Below the pieces are notes generated by a model, which was given only the letters and a program-made list of their open reading frames with translations, did no database searches and had not been told where the DNA came from. From Takakia lepidozioides (Eukaryota; Streptophyta; Takakiopsida; Takakiales; Takakiaceae): a stretch of DNA of 64,000 nt. The stretch lies in contig CM060732.1 in assembly GCA_030704615.1 (NCBI GenBank), positions 42,701,053-42,765,052 on the forward strand, given 5' to 3'. The translations under genes were made by a program, and so were the position numbers. The first letter of the stretch is position 1, and each line of letters begins with the position of its first letter. This document shows positions 21,903-33,683 of this stretch, piece by piece.

Positions 21903-23157
21903 TTATGCAAGCTTTGTGAAGTGCTTCAGCACTAGCAGAATATTATCCAAAATCATGCTGTCTTTTAGGAAACCAGACTGGTCTTTCCTAATGATCCTTG
22001 GTAATAAAGGCTGGATACGCAATGCAAGAGCTTTGGCAATGATTTTATATGTAGAATTTAGAAGGGTGATGGGGCGGTAGTTAGCCACATTGTCTCTTTC
22101 ACCTTTCTTGTAGATCAAATTGATAAGACCTTCAGAGATCTGAGAAGGCATGATCTGCTTATGGGGGATATCATTTGCCATGTTGAGGAAGTCATGTCCG
22201 ATTGTGAGCCAAAGAGTTTTGAATAGTTCAATCGGCAGCCCATCCGGACCTGGACACTTCAAAATGGCCAAGGCTTCCACCGCATCTCCCAGTTCCTGCA
22301 TAGTGAAAGGCTCATCCAGTTTGCCCTTCTCCCCATTAGTTAGTGAACAGGGAATATTTTCCAGAAGGGTATCCCTGGCCTCCTTCACCAGAGGTGTGTA
22401 GTGTCTTTTCTCAAAAAGACTCTTGAAAAAGTCTGCGGCAATTTTAGACATCTGCTTGAGTTCAGAAGATTGCAGACCAGAGCTATCACGCAAGGAGGGA
22501 ATCAAGGTGGAAGATCGTCTCTGAGCTGCTTTCGCAAGGAAGTATTTAGTCATCTTTTCTCCCTTGAGGGACCAGTTCATACCCGCCTTAATCCTCATGA
22601 ACTGTTCTCTGGAGTGACGGAGCAAAGAGAGGTTTTGTTTGGCAGCTTTGTATGAAAGCAAGGTTTGAGGGTCTTCCCTACCCTCTTGCATTTGCAGCTG
22701 GCACGCAAACAAGGAGGCATTTGGTGAGGGCTTTTTCCTTACAAGAGGACTCTTTAGCCTTTTCTCTGGACAAATTTTGACAGATACTTCTGAGAGACTG
22801 GAGTTTGGATAGAAAGAGAAGAGTAGGGGGGGAGGAGGAGGGGGGGGGGGGGGGGGGGGGGTAGAGGACCAGGCCCTCTTAAGAGTAAGAATTACCTCCG
22901 GGTCTTTGAGGAAAGTGGGGTTCAGTTTAAAGCGGCCCCTTCCCTTTACTCTAGATCCCGAGGTATGGAGAGAGTTGGATGGTAGAGTGATTGAAACCAG
23001 GGGAGATGGGAAGAATAGGATATCTAGCAGACCAAGATAACAAGTGAGCATAGCAGTAAAACCTGTCTAAGCGAGCCATAGAAAGGTTTGGGGGGTCTCT
23101 ATTGTTTGACCAAGTATACTGGAGCTCATCCACCGACGGTGTTGAAGCGTCCAGCAA
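21903..23157 (-). pseudogene. LINE endonuclease end and RT N-terminal half, with a poly-Pro insertion
   Basis: The piece 23157-22951 ends the endonuclease (LQYTWSNNRDPP, ARLDRFY). The piece 23051-21903 holds the linker and RT start: MNWSLKGEKMTKYFLAKAAQ, FTMQELGDAVEALAILKCPG-PDGLPIELFK, GLINLIYKKGERDNVANYRP, ALALRIQPLLPRII. Between the two an uninterrupted G/C tract (about 22840-22861) encodes 12 or more prolines, which is not normal in this region and looks like slippage expansion. Confidence 0.85.
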
Positions 23158-23360
23158 ACTCTTTCCTCTTACTGAGACTGCTGAAATCCAGGAGCTTCAA
23201 TTAGGGTGATTCATATACCCACCCAACACTAGTTATTTTCTCCTCTAACTATTTTTTTTTTAAAAGAAAAAGAAAAAGAATCATCAGTTCAATATTTTAT
23301 GTCATTTCCTTTCATATTCATCTCATATTGTTCTCCTTCATCGACAAAGAAACATGCCTC

Positions 23361-23672
23361 CTAGACGTGGTGGCAGTAACTTGGACATAGGAGACGTAGG
23401 TACTTGGATACAATGGGGATTGTAGATGACTGTGCACATTTGGGCCAACGGCACAGGCTGCCAGACACACTGCAAACACACACAAACCTTATGTCGGCGG
23501 GCTTCACCCCTTCCCCCATCATTTGCTCATAGGTTAGAGCCTCCATCCCGCACCCCTGCTGTCCATACCCCGCAAGCATTGCACTCCACAACACCACATC
23601 TCGTTCAGCCATAGTGTTGAACACTCCCTTGGCATCCTCGATGCACCCACATTTGGCATACATGTCCACCAA
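23361..23672 (-). pseudogene. PPR gene fragment
   Basis: One PLS-type PPR module: [55 protein letters not shown]. It is closely related to the modules at 47.5-48.5 kb and has no start or continuation. PPR proteins bind organellar RNA; this piece is a relic. Confidence 0.8.
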
Positions 23673-23925
23673 GGCAGAGGTAGACTCTGGAGAGAGACGG
23701 CACTAGCTTAAACAAAAGCCTCGCCCCTAAGAGGTGGACTCTATAAACGGTACCTACAGTATCTATCTATCAATGCCTTTTCCACGCACATGGGACCACT
23801 GACCACTCCAGCTTGAAATGCCTTTTGGGGCATCAACCATACGCTCAACAAAGAGGTCATTCTATATCACCCTAAGGGAGAAGATAAGGGAGAGGCCGAC
23901 ACCTGCCCGACAAAGAACATCCCTT

Positions 23926-23955
23926 GGATGGAAATTCGGCGTCGAATTTCCATCC
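23926..23955. repeat. perfect 13-bp stem with 4-base loop
   Basis: GGATGGAAATTCG and CGAATTTCCATCC are exact reverse complements around GCGT. It lies between two direct copies of GAGAGGCCG(A/G)CACCTGCCCG at about 23890 and 23984, so it is part of a small compound repeat. Confidence 0.75.
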
Positions 23956-24562
23956 GGGGCCGCCCGGATGAAGCCGTCTCGTAGGGAGAGGCCGGCACCT
24001 GCCCGACAGAGAACATCCCCCGGATGAAGTCATCTTGTGGGGAGAGGCAGATTGGCATGGAAATAGTCTGATGGCCGGCATGGTTAAATGTAACATGGAG
24101 AATTGTTCTGTGGAGAGCTTACCAATACCGTCAGGGAGGTAATTATCTTAAATCATTTCCTGCTACCCTAGCGGTCCCCACCGTACTGAGGAAAGGACGA
24201 AAGGACCTCAGGAAAGCCATCCTCGGCCCGTGTGGCGCCTATAGCACGGCACCCCGGCAAATATCATCCAAAAGTCCAAAGTTTTTTCCGTTCCATCAAA
24301 GCGGATGGATGCGCAGGATAAGGATTGAACCCAGGATCGCTCGGCTGATTTCAGGAGTCTGTTAGCTCCGCGAGCGAAGGCTATGGCGGATATCGGAGCG
24401 AGCAGCGTGTTGAGTGAGCGCTTTGGCAGCCATGAATGCTGGTTTGTGTCAGAGCTTGGATCCATGGAGCTTGTGCGTTGTTGCAGGCTCGACGATATAG
24501 GCTGTCGACACACTTGATAGACGGAGCTATTTCAGTGTGAGCCAGAACAAGTGCAAGGAGTC

Positions 24563-27500
24563 ATGGCAGAAGCAGTGGAGGGAGATACCACGAACTCGTC
24601 AGCCTCGAGCTTGCCCAGGTCTTTCAGTTACAGATTAGATTCCAGCAATGACGTTCTTGGCGGTAGAAGGGATTCGTCCTCGTCTCTTTTGGGCAATGGT
24701 AGAGGATCTTCTGAGTCTCTTCTTGGCAGTAGGCGTGGATCAGGTGACTTTCCTGGATTTCCGGACCCTTTCTCTGAGATTTATAGCTTGAAAGTGTGAT
24801 CCGAGGATGCAGCGTGACATCTAGATTTGTTGATATACGCGCACAGCACTCATAGATGATGCCTTCAATTTCACGGAATGCTAACAGCTTTCAGCAACTG
24901 CGGAGCAGACCGACAGCATAAGCTCATGGTTCAGATTATGCTCTTGGTTGTGCAGTTGCTCGAAGCTGTTTTTCTTCCGTAGATATTGTCTCATTGTTGG
25001 AAAAGATTCTGATTCAACTTCAAATTTGCAGCTAAATCTATTGCAACTGTATCGTATCCCAGAAGATATCTTTTTCTTGCATGCACTCTGTGTCTTCCTC
25101 ATTAGAGAGCATATCTTTTATTGAGATCCCTCTGCTGAAGCTGTGGAGAAGCTTCTTCTCCACAAAGGATTTACTGGTTCCACAGCTTCTGACTACTCTC
25201 AAGCTTATCTCTTCTGCCCTTTCTCATTCAGACTACTCTATCAATTATTAGGTTGTGACAACTCATCTTTTTACCTTTGAATGTGGTCTCAATAAATTCA
25301 GGTGATTTTGTTATCTGTGTCTTTTGATCATTGAATGGCAAGATGATATCTACAGTAAGTCCTTGTGTTCTTTCAAACGTGGCAGGTTCCCCAGCCTTGC
25401 TAATGTATCTTGTGACATGAAACAGGAATCTCTTCATATGATGCCACTCTTCCTCTCTTGACGAGTCGACACTGCATGGGCTCTTCATGTGTACTTGAAT
25501 TGTTCCCCTAACTCAAGGAGCTGTGCTGTTTGTTGGATTTCATCTCCAGGGCAGTCCTGGAAGTGCCGGAGTCCTAACAGCTTGTGTAACTTGTGGGTGG
25601 ACTCGTGCAGAGTTTGGAAGCAGATATGGCTTTGGGAACACCTATTTTCAAGTAGATGACAGGGGGATCTACCTATCATCACTTGCTGTCACAATCGCAT
25701 TGTCAGTCATGGCAACCATTGGCATCCTTCTCTTTACCGTTGTTGTCACCCTCGCTGTCATGCTGGGCCAATGCCAGGATAAACAACCCCTGGTGTACAA
25801 ATCTGCAAACCCTTGTGCAAGCTGGGCACTCAATGGTGAGCTAAATAACCTTCAGGGCTGGGTTCTTCCGAAGAACTGTGAACAATATGTGGCACAGTAC
25901 ATGCACATGGGGCAATATAGGGAAGATTTTTCTGGCGCAGTCGATGCTGCACGCCAGTATTTGAAGACCGTGGTGGTGAAGTCTGATGGGCAGGATCTGG
26001 TTGTGCTGGACATTGATGAGACAGCTCTCTCCAACTTGCCTTACTACTTTGCCCACCACTATGGGTACTGTGTATCCTCTTCCTCCTCCTTCCACAACTG
26101 TCATGACTCTCAGTATTGCAACTACTAGTAATGCTCTAGTAGTAAGTGGCAATGACTCTTCTTGAATTCTTGAAAATGCATAAGTATTGCAGTTTTCTGC
26201 TGAGCCTGACTATAGTGCACTGAATTTTGTATGTCTTTGACTATGATTTTCTCTTAATATTTTTTTCTGTTTTCCTCAGTATGTGGGGTGGAGGTGGTGC
26301 ATGATCAGCTCTTGGCTTCTCCGCAGTGGTTTCCACCTCCTCCTTAAAACAGATTGCCCTGCTCTTGTCCAATGGGCATGAGTTGTGATTGTCATCACTG
26401 TTGTGAACGCAGCCGTAAGAATGACTAGAAGTAATTCGGGGGGTTGCTTCCAGAAGGACCAAACATCTTATATATTTTAGGTGTATGGATTACCAAGATT
26501 GAAAACAAATTTCACTTTGTAAATCACAGTTTGTGATGTATAAGGGGATTATCATGCATGTCTCCGTAAAGTCTGAACGAAGTGGCTATTTCACGATTAG
26601 ATCTACCCAGTTTGAACGGTTGTCAAGGAAGTGAGGTTGTGTTACATGTATGGATATCTGGCAAAGTGTGCTAATGAGTTGGGGGTTCCCCACTATCTGA
26701 ACTAAGCTCAGACACTACTTGTTGATGAATATGCCTGTAGTTCGGAGTTTGACATTGACCTCTAATTCAGATTTAAGGTCAAACATGAGCGTCAAAGACT
26801 TCTAAGTAACTGCAGTCAAGAGTAATGACATGCTTTTGCTGACTCACAATTTTGAGGATCAGTTCAGATGCTTTGAACTCCGAGGCATTCTTTCGATTGA
26901 AAACCAACTGCCAGCGAAAATTTTACTTTCCCCGATCTCCTCAATCTGTACGGGCCACAGGCTGTTCTATCTCCTCTTCTGAAATGTATGATATGAGTTC
27001 TGGAACTGTTTGTATGCCCTACAGACATGTTTTCTCCTTCCTTGAACCAACCTGTCGATGCTGTGCAGAGCTGAAGTGTTCAACGAGGAGGTCTGGGATA
27101 ATTGGGTGCGCGAGGCGGTTGCCCCACCTTTAGAACCAATGCTGGCCCTATATAAGGAGCTGCAGGCTCAAAATTGGGGATTTGTTTTCATCACCGGGAG
27201 ACCGGAAAGTCAGCGAAACTCGACTGCTCAGAACCTACTGGCAGCAGGCTATGAGGGCTGGACAGCTCTGATCCTAAGGTCAGTTGGGGTCCTGTGCTGT
27301 TACTTGCCATCACTTTAAGAGTTGTATAAACCACGAGGTTTTGTCAATGTGTTGGGAGTGCAGTGTCACAGTGAAGTTCTCTCTCTTAAGGGACGTGTTG
27401 ACATAAATTACCAAGTGATATGTCCAACAAATTTGATCGTTTGTCATGGTGCCCTTTGTTGTTCGTCTAAAAATACAAGGTCACCAGATGAGTTTGGATG

Positions 27501-27908
27501 TGGAGTACAAATCAAAAGAAAGACAGAAGCTGCAGGCTCAGGGCTGCCACATTTTGTTCTTCTTAATGTCTAATTTTCTTTTGTATCATTTAGTTGTAAG
27601 GGTGGAGCCATTATGCGACTAGGCGCTTTTTATCCTCCATCAGTGATGTTTTGATGTTTTACAAGTGAGATGTCCAACAAATCTAATCATTTGTCGTTTT
27701 GCCCTTCATTTGTTCGTCTAAAAATACAAGGTCTCCAGTTGAGGTTGGTCTGCCGGCTGTGGAGTACAAATCAAAAGAAAGACAGAAGCTGCAGGCTCAA
27801 GGCTACCGCATTTGGAGTGGGCTAGGCGATCAATGGAGTGATATCACAGGTGCTGCTGTTGGAAATCGCACCTTCAAGCTTCCAAACCCAATGTATTATA
27901 TCTATTAG
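24563..27908 (+). CDS. HAD class IIIB acid phosphatase (VSP/acid phosphatase B family), membrane-anchored, four exons
   Basis: Exons by GT-AG and phase: 24563-24793, 25550-26064, 27069-27278 and 27731-27908, giving about 377 residues. The first exon boundary is the least certain (donor AAA|GTGTGA). The N-terminal 77 residues are Ser/Arg/Gly-rich (SLLGNGRGSSESLLGSRRG). A strong membrane helix at about residues 120-147 (LAVTIALSVMATIGILLFTV) is followed by the catalytic domain: GWVLPKNCEQYVAQYMHMGQ, VVLDIDETALSNLPYY (DxDxT, nucleophile Asp about 231), FNEEVWDNW, FVFITGRPESQRN (motif II), GYRIWSGLGDQWSDITG and the family end FKLPNPMYYI. Angiosperm members are near 260 residues with a signal peptide, so the long N-terminus with an internal anchor is unusual. 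It would hydrolyse phosphomonoesters on the lumenal or outer side. An extra damaged copy of exon 4 lies in intron 3. Confidence 0.82.
27420..27549 (+). pseudogene. duplicated, frameshifted copy of acid phosphatase exon 4
   Basis: 27420-27549 repeats 27670-27809: both contain TGTCCAACAAAT, TTCGTCTAAAAATACAAGGT and GGAGTACAAATCAAAAGAAA. The upstream copy lacks about 11 bases in the LPAVEY region (TTTGGATGTGGAG in place of a longer stretch), so its frame is lost. It sits in intron 3 and would have to be skipped in splicing. It is a tandem duplication of intron end plus exon start. Confidence 0.8.
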
Positions 27909-29559
27909 GTTCCATATTCCTCTCTCAACTTGTGATTCTTTTGATTTTCAATTTGTGGGGAGGATTTTGAGGGGCTATTCCCTTTCATCAACAATTTTTT
28001 ATATATTGTCCAATGTTGCACAGATATCCTTGGTGTCTTCAGCATTTTCACATGATTGATGGATTTTGTGTTCAGTTTGGTTTTTTATAAGGGTTGTGCA
28101 ACCTGTCTCTGTCTATCTCTCTCTCTCTCGCTCTCGTCAATGGCCACAAGGCTACGGCGAACAACGTCTTATGAGTACATTTTCTCGCACTCGCTCTCTT
28201 CCGCACAAACTGGCGGCCACAAATCTCATGAGTACATTCCCTTTCTCTTCCTGCAGTTTAGGGTTTCTCCTGTCTTGCTAGCAGTATTATGTGGAGACCT
28301 CAGTTTTTCTTTGTTATTCTACAAAGAATGGAAAAGCAGGCAAAGGTTTTGAGGATGCAAATCCTTCTTCCGAAATGTAGTATTTGTGGAGTGACACTGT
28401 AGGATTTGGGCTCTCCGCAAGGTTATCATCTATAGATCCATTGAGGGGATGAAAATTGAAACTGTAGGACTTTCTCTCTCTCCAAAACACAATCTCCTTA
28501 AAATTCCTGTGGGAAATACAAAGTTTCTTGGATTGCAGGTTGTAACTGAGAACTAGGCTTTTACTCCTACACTAGGGGCCGGCCGCACCTGGCTGCCAGT
28601 GCAGCAGCTTCGGTAAAGTAATCATAGCTGCTCTCTAGTGGGCCTGCTAAGGATCAGCTGTTAAAACTTACTTTAAGATCCATTAAACATGGGGGGATGC
28701 CAGGGTATTCCTACCCATGTTGTCCATCTCCTTCCCAAAGGCACACTTTTTTGCGCTCGTATATAGAGGGGTGGAGACAAATGCTCTGAATGATGCTACT
28801 CCAGAATCTGAGAGCCTCGGAGGAGTTTATGAGCAGACCAGAAGCTTTTCTTTCATGTGCACTTCTTGTCCTGTAAGATTGAGTCTGTGTGGCATTGAGT
28901 TCGTGCCCTTTGATATCCCTGTAGGCCAGTATTTGTTGAGCAGGTTCCACTTATTGCTACGCCCAGTGATATATCTTCCCTTTGATATCCCCATGCTCAG
29001 AAGATATGCCAAAATTTTCTGTCATTTGTCTGCATTGCATATCTTATTGCCTCTTGCATTAGAAGCACTCAAATTTTTTTTGCCATGTCGGGGTGCGGTA
29101 TGCCTGGTCTGACACTGACCTGTTTTATGCCCTTTGCAATTTTCTCCTTCAACTCTTCTTTACTTTGACTTCACTTCCAACTTCCAACCCCTCACTGCCC
29201 GGCCTCTCAATGGAATTGATAGGCATAATGAGTACAACAAAAAGATGAGAGAGAACTGAATAAGTAGTAAAAAGAACGAAATAGAAGCTCTGCTCTGCAG
29301 GCTGCTGGCCAGGGCCATGGCTCCAATTTTGTTTTCATTTTTTCTCCAATAATAATGAAAACAATTAGCAGCTCTCAAACCAACAAGGATGTTTAGAATC
29401 GCCCAAGGTGAAAAAATTGAAAATTATGGGAACAGGAAAGGTATATAAAATGGGAGCTTTCAGACCCTGAGGCATCTCTAGTAGGGCCTCACTTCCAAGT
29501 TCACATATAAATCAAAGATTTTTTTTAAGAAAAGGAAAGGGGAACACAGGCCCTTTTAA
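27909..29559. other. no gene recognised; dispersed repeat with CT tract
   Basis: Holds a CT-rich tract near 28108-28136 followed by ATGGCCACAAGGCTACGGCG and a phrase TATGAGTACATT occurring twice (28170, 28226). A related copy lies on the minus strand at 57176-56937. Short frames around 28711-29112 match no family. Confidence 0.4.
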
Positions 29560-30175
29560 TCAAATGAAATAAAATGAAGGTCACAAGAGGTGGAAAATAT
29601 AACCACCTAGGGAGGCCGTAAAGGCTAACCGAGGGGCATACTAGCTATACTATGTACCCCAAACTCATTTGCCCAGTTTGGGAAGGTCAGGCAAAAGCAA
29701 AGATTGGAACCTCAACCATCATCTAATTAAAAAATCTCTTACTATGCAACAACAATAATACAACAATAATACAACAATGTATGGGTGGTACTAAGAAACA
29801 AGAATAGATGTAGCAATGAGCAGGGAGTTCTAAGGGAGATGTAAGTGAGCAGAACTAGCTATGGAGCTGATAGGAATGGAAGCCCATCGAGCAGCATGAA
29901 AAAACCCATTCTTGCAAAGCAGAACATAGAGCTAAGATTGAAACTGGAATAGAAATCCAACAAAAGAAAGCTAAAAACGCAGTTGGGTTCTAAACTTGGT
30001 AACTCGCGCCTTCTTCTATTTCCAACTAAACTCTCCATCCTCGCCTTCACCAGGAGACATCCCAGGCAGCACAGTACCACATGTTGGGAAAGCTGGTTCC
30101 AAGAACGTCACTTTTACCCCATGACTGCTGAAAATCAGCGATGAACTTCCTCCCCCGTTGTTCAGAAAACACTAT
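29560..30175 (-). mobile_element. 5'-truncated LINE copy (3' end only)
   Basis: The segment with AACCACCTAGGGAGGCCGTA (plus-strand view) is shared with 19185-19203 of the larger LINE. The similarity continues to CCAGGAGACATCCCA and the region near 30150, where it stops abruptly. It is a short 5'-truncated insertion of the same L1 family, with no intact frame. Confidence 0.75.
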
Positions 30176-30179
30176 TTTA

Positions 30180-31000
30180 ATTAATTCTAAACTTTTGGCT
30201 TAAATCCAAACTAAACTTAATATATATTTGTATTAAAATTAATTAATAATATTAATAATATCATGGTGTAATGTGTGATTGAACTTTGTGAAATTTCAGG
30301 TGATGTCATACTTGTTTCAAAATATGTCATATAAGAGGTCCATTTGACATTGAACAATGTGAAGTAGCAGTATTGAACAATTCATTGAACGTCCACTTGG
30401 AAGTCGAATAAAGTAATATTCCATTGCAGGATCGCGATAAACAAATGGGTCGCATCGAACATGGTGACTATGGTTGATCTTAACGCTCCCCTGCTGGTAT
30501 TTTCACGCCACTAGCGGGCAGACAAGCTGCTACCGCGATCTGTGGAGAATCTTTTGTTTGTGTTTTCTGCAGCGGCGCCCTAACAGATCTGTGGAGGCTT
30601 GTCTGCTCACCCCTTCAAGCAAATCTATTATGTTTTGCCTTGTTGTATGCCAGATCATGGACGTCAGGCTGAAGAGCTCTCCAGTTCCATTAATTTTGAA
30701 AAATTTTGGTTGATTATGCTTCTGCCTTTTGCTTGGTCTCTTTGTTTGCCTTATAACTCAGTTTTGACATGGATAGCAACTGTGAAGTCCTGCCATTCAC
30801 CTCGCGCATCCTCACTAACACACAAAAAAATTTTGTGTTTGTTTTTGGGACGGGCGCAGGCGAGGGACTTCACTTGAATTGACTTATGAAGCTTGCAGGG
30901 ATCTAAGCATTGTAGAGTGGATGAGTGTCGCTGCAATCGGCTGTTGCTGCACGCCAAACTCATACTCTACCATAAGATTACAACTTGCTAATAATCTTAT
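30180..31000. other. no gene recognised
   Basis: AT-rich sequence, then 30470-30900 with short frames (30474-30713, 30599-30877) that resemble nothing I know. No repeat or RNA gene seen. Confidence 0.4.
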
Positions 31001-32750
31001 TGATTGAATCTTCATATGAAGCACAATGTTCACATACCACGCCATTGGAATGAATCGTGTTTTGGATGTGACAAGGGCAGTAAAATATTAGAATAGCATG
31101 AAACATTTGGAAGAGGTACTAGAATAGTACAATAAGGTTTGGGGTGTAACTAGAGAGAAGTGTAATAAGATTTGGGTTTACAGTAAGGGTAAGGGTTTAG
31201 GATTTGGATTTAGGGTACAAAAGGACAAACAAATATGAATGGACTCACACTAGGTAGAATTAAGAAATGGTTGATGAATTTGATATCCCTGTGATCATTC
31301 TATCATACCTTATCCAACAAAAGAAAATATTAAAAGAGCATAAAACATTGAGAAGAGGTAACATGGTAGTACAAAAAGGTTTGGAGTGAAACTAGGGTAG
31401 TACACTAAAGTAATTGGTTTACGGTAAGATTAATGGTTTAGGAGTGATGGTAACTGTAGGGTTTTCGGTTTGGGTTTAAGAACACTATTGAACAAACAAA
31501 TATGGAAGACTCACACTAGAACTTGGTGTGTGTTAGTAGGATAAAATAAAAAATAAAAAATGGAGAAACAAATATTATGGAAGAGTCATTGGGCCGGAGA
31601 AGTATTTAGATTGAGGATTCGTCCTTGGAACCTGGTATTAAGATACATATGGTTATGGTATGGATACTTCATTCCCATTTGCAGGGGAAGGGTAAGGGTT
31701 TAGACCGTAACAATGGCGTAGGGTTTTGTTTAGGGTTCCCGACGAGGGTTTAGGGTTTGGGTTGAAGACAGAAATGGTGAGCATACATGCCGGAAGACTC
31801 GCACTCGCTACAACTTAGTGTTGTTAGTAAGCCTGTAGTACTAAGCCAAATAAAAATGAAGAACCTAATATTATGGAAGTGTAGTCATTGCATCAGACAA
31901 GTATTTAAATGAAAGACTCGTCCTTGGAACCTGGTATTAAGATACATAGTTAGCAAAGTTCGATAAAAAAAGGTAAGTGCATGTCAATCCAAACCAAAGG
32001 CAAAACCTTGCGCAAGGTGAAGAGATTTGAATAACCATAAATAGTTATGGTTATGGTATGGATACTTCATTCCCAGTTGCAGGGGAAGGGTAAGGGTTTA
32101 GACGTAACAATGGCGTAGGGTTTTGCTTAGGGTTTTCGACGAAGGTTTAGAGCTTGGGTTGAAGGCAGAAATGGTGAGCTTACATGCCGGAAGACTCGCA
32201 CTCGCTACAACTTAGTGTGTGTTAGTAGGGTACAAAATGGAAATTTGGATACATTGAAGAGATTTGGATAACCAAAATGGTTATGGTTATGGTATGGATA
32301 ATTGATTCCCATTTGCAAAGGGAAGGGAAAGGGTTCTGGGGTATTGGGTTAAGGGTAAATGTTTAGGGTTTTCTAGTAAGGGTGGTTTAGGGTTTTCGTT
32401 TAAGTTACAAAATAGACAAACACTTATGGAAAACTCCAGACTTCGCTAGAACTTAGTGTTGTTAGTAGGGTACTAGTAAGCAAAAAAAAAAATGAAGAAC
32501 CTAATATTATGGACAAGTATTTAAATGAAAGACTTGTCGTTGGAACCTGGACCTAGTATTAAGATGTAACATAGAAAGAAAATTGTAACGTGCCTAAATG
32601 CATGTCAATCCAAAACAAAGGAAAAAGCTAGCGCAAATGTGAAGGGAGAAGACATTTTATGGCTATGGTTATGGTATGAATAGTTCATGGGCCATTTGCA
32701 GAAATGGTAAGGGTTAGGGGTAATGCTAACATAAAAAGCAAGGTACTACA
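31000..32750. repeat. degenerate tandem array with telomere-like GGGTTTAGG tracts
   Basis: A composite unit of roughly 300-400 bp recurs about four to five times. Its phrases are GGAAGACTCGCACTCGCTACAA, then CTTAGTGTTGTTAGTA, then CCTTGGAACCTGGTATTAAG, then GGGTAAGGGTTTAG with variants of TTTAGGG. The plant telomere unit is TTTAGGG, so these G-rich stretches look like interstitial telomere-like sequence mixed into a satellite. No coding potential. Confidence 0.7.
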
Positions 32751-33683
32751 AAAAAGGTATGTCAATCCAAAATCCTAAATAATTACAAAAATAAATAAAT
32801 GAAATGAAAGTACACACTATGAGATTTGGAAAGAAAATGGCGTTATATAACGACTTTTGGGAAACGCCTGGATCTCATGGGAGAAAATGGATCTGAAAAA
32901 ACATGAGAGAGGATAAAAAGTCAGACCACCAAATAAAAACAAAGAGAAATGAAAATTGCTTAAAATTTGAAAAACGGAAAATGACATGTGAAATTCCCTC
33001 TTAAACCAGGGCCAAAGATGAGAAGTATGAAAATGAAATGAAATGAAAATTTGGTGCAGAAAAGTCGTAGAGCTTAGAGGGAAAATGGAGGAAAACCTCA
33101 GAGAAAAAACTTCAGGACTGGCAAATTGAAAAGTATGTCAACAACGATTGAGTAAGGCTCCTCTTAGTGGGAGACTTCAGTGGGAGAATTGGTTATGCGA
33201 AAAGCAAGTCCAATGTTTCAGAGAAGGACTGGAAATGGGCTATTTTCTTCTGTTGTTAAAAACCTCTTTGACTGAATTTGAAGACTCTAGTGGTCGTGCC
33301 CGCCATTTTTGTTCTTGTGATCTATATGCTATGTAGGCGAAACTCACCCACAGGGTTTCTTTGTTGACCAGGACATACAGTAAGCCAGAATCCAGCAAAC
33401 CAGAAACAGAGGACGAGAACGTCCATTGGACATTCGAGGTTCAGTGCGACATAAGAAACTAACAAAAATGATCCCCCAATGCAAACAAGAAAAGCCATAT
33501 AGAGAAGAAAAAATTTGTTTCTTAAATCGTAATACTGGAGTTGACCTCAACAATATGTCCTTGGTATGGAACTTGCTCGCACGACTCGCATTCTGACTGA
33601 CGATTAGCCTCATCCAAATTAGCGCGCATCTTCACTGCTTCAGCGGCAATAATTCTCTTAGTGCTATTCTTTGTCATATTTTT
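32750..33683. other. no gene recognised; contains one copy of the 24-bp palindrome
   Basis: A-rich sequence of low complexity up to about 33100. A diverged copy of the dispersed palindrome is at 33418-33441. A minus-strand frame 33613-33344 (89 residues) has no recognised domain. Confidence 0.4.

Larger units (their letters stand above)
19140..23170 (-). mobile_element. L1-type LINE, 5' truncated and decayed
   Basis: On the minus strand the order is the end of an endonuclease domain, reverse transcriptase and a C-terminal domain, as in plant L1 elements. The 5' end is cut inside the endonuclease near 23170. The 3' end is defined by a relative: the 3' noncoding segment containing CCTAGGTGGTTAT recurs at 29560-30175. 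No LTRs. Several frameshifts and stops separate the pieces, so it is not active. Confidence 0.88.

Noticed and set aside
24290-24400. Possible tRNA gene on the minus strand (GGTTCAATCC B box)
   Set aside because: No matching A box or acceptor stem; no cloverleaf can be drawn. At best a SINE relic.
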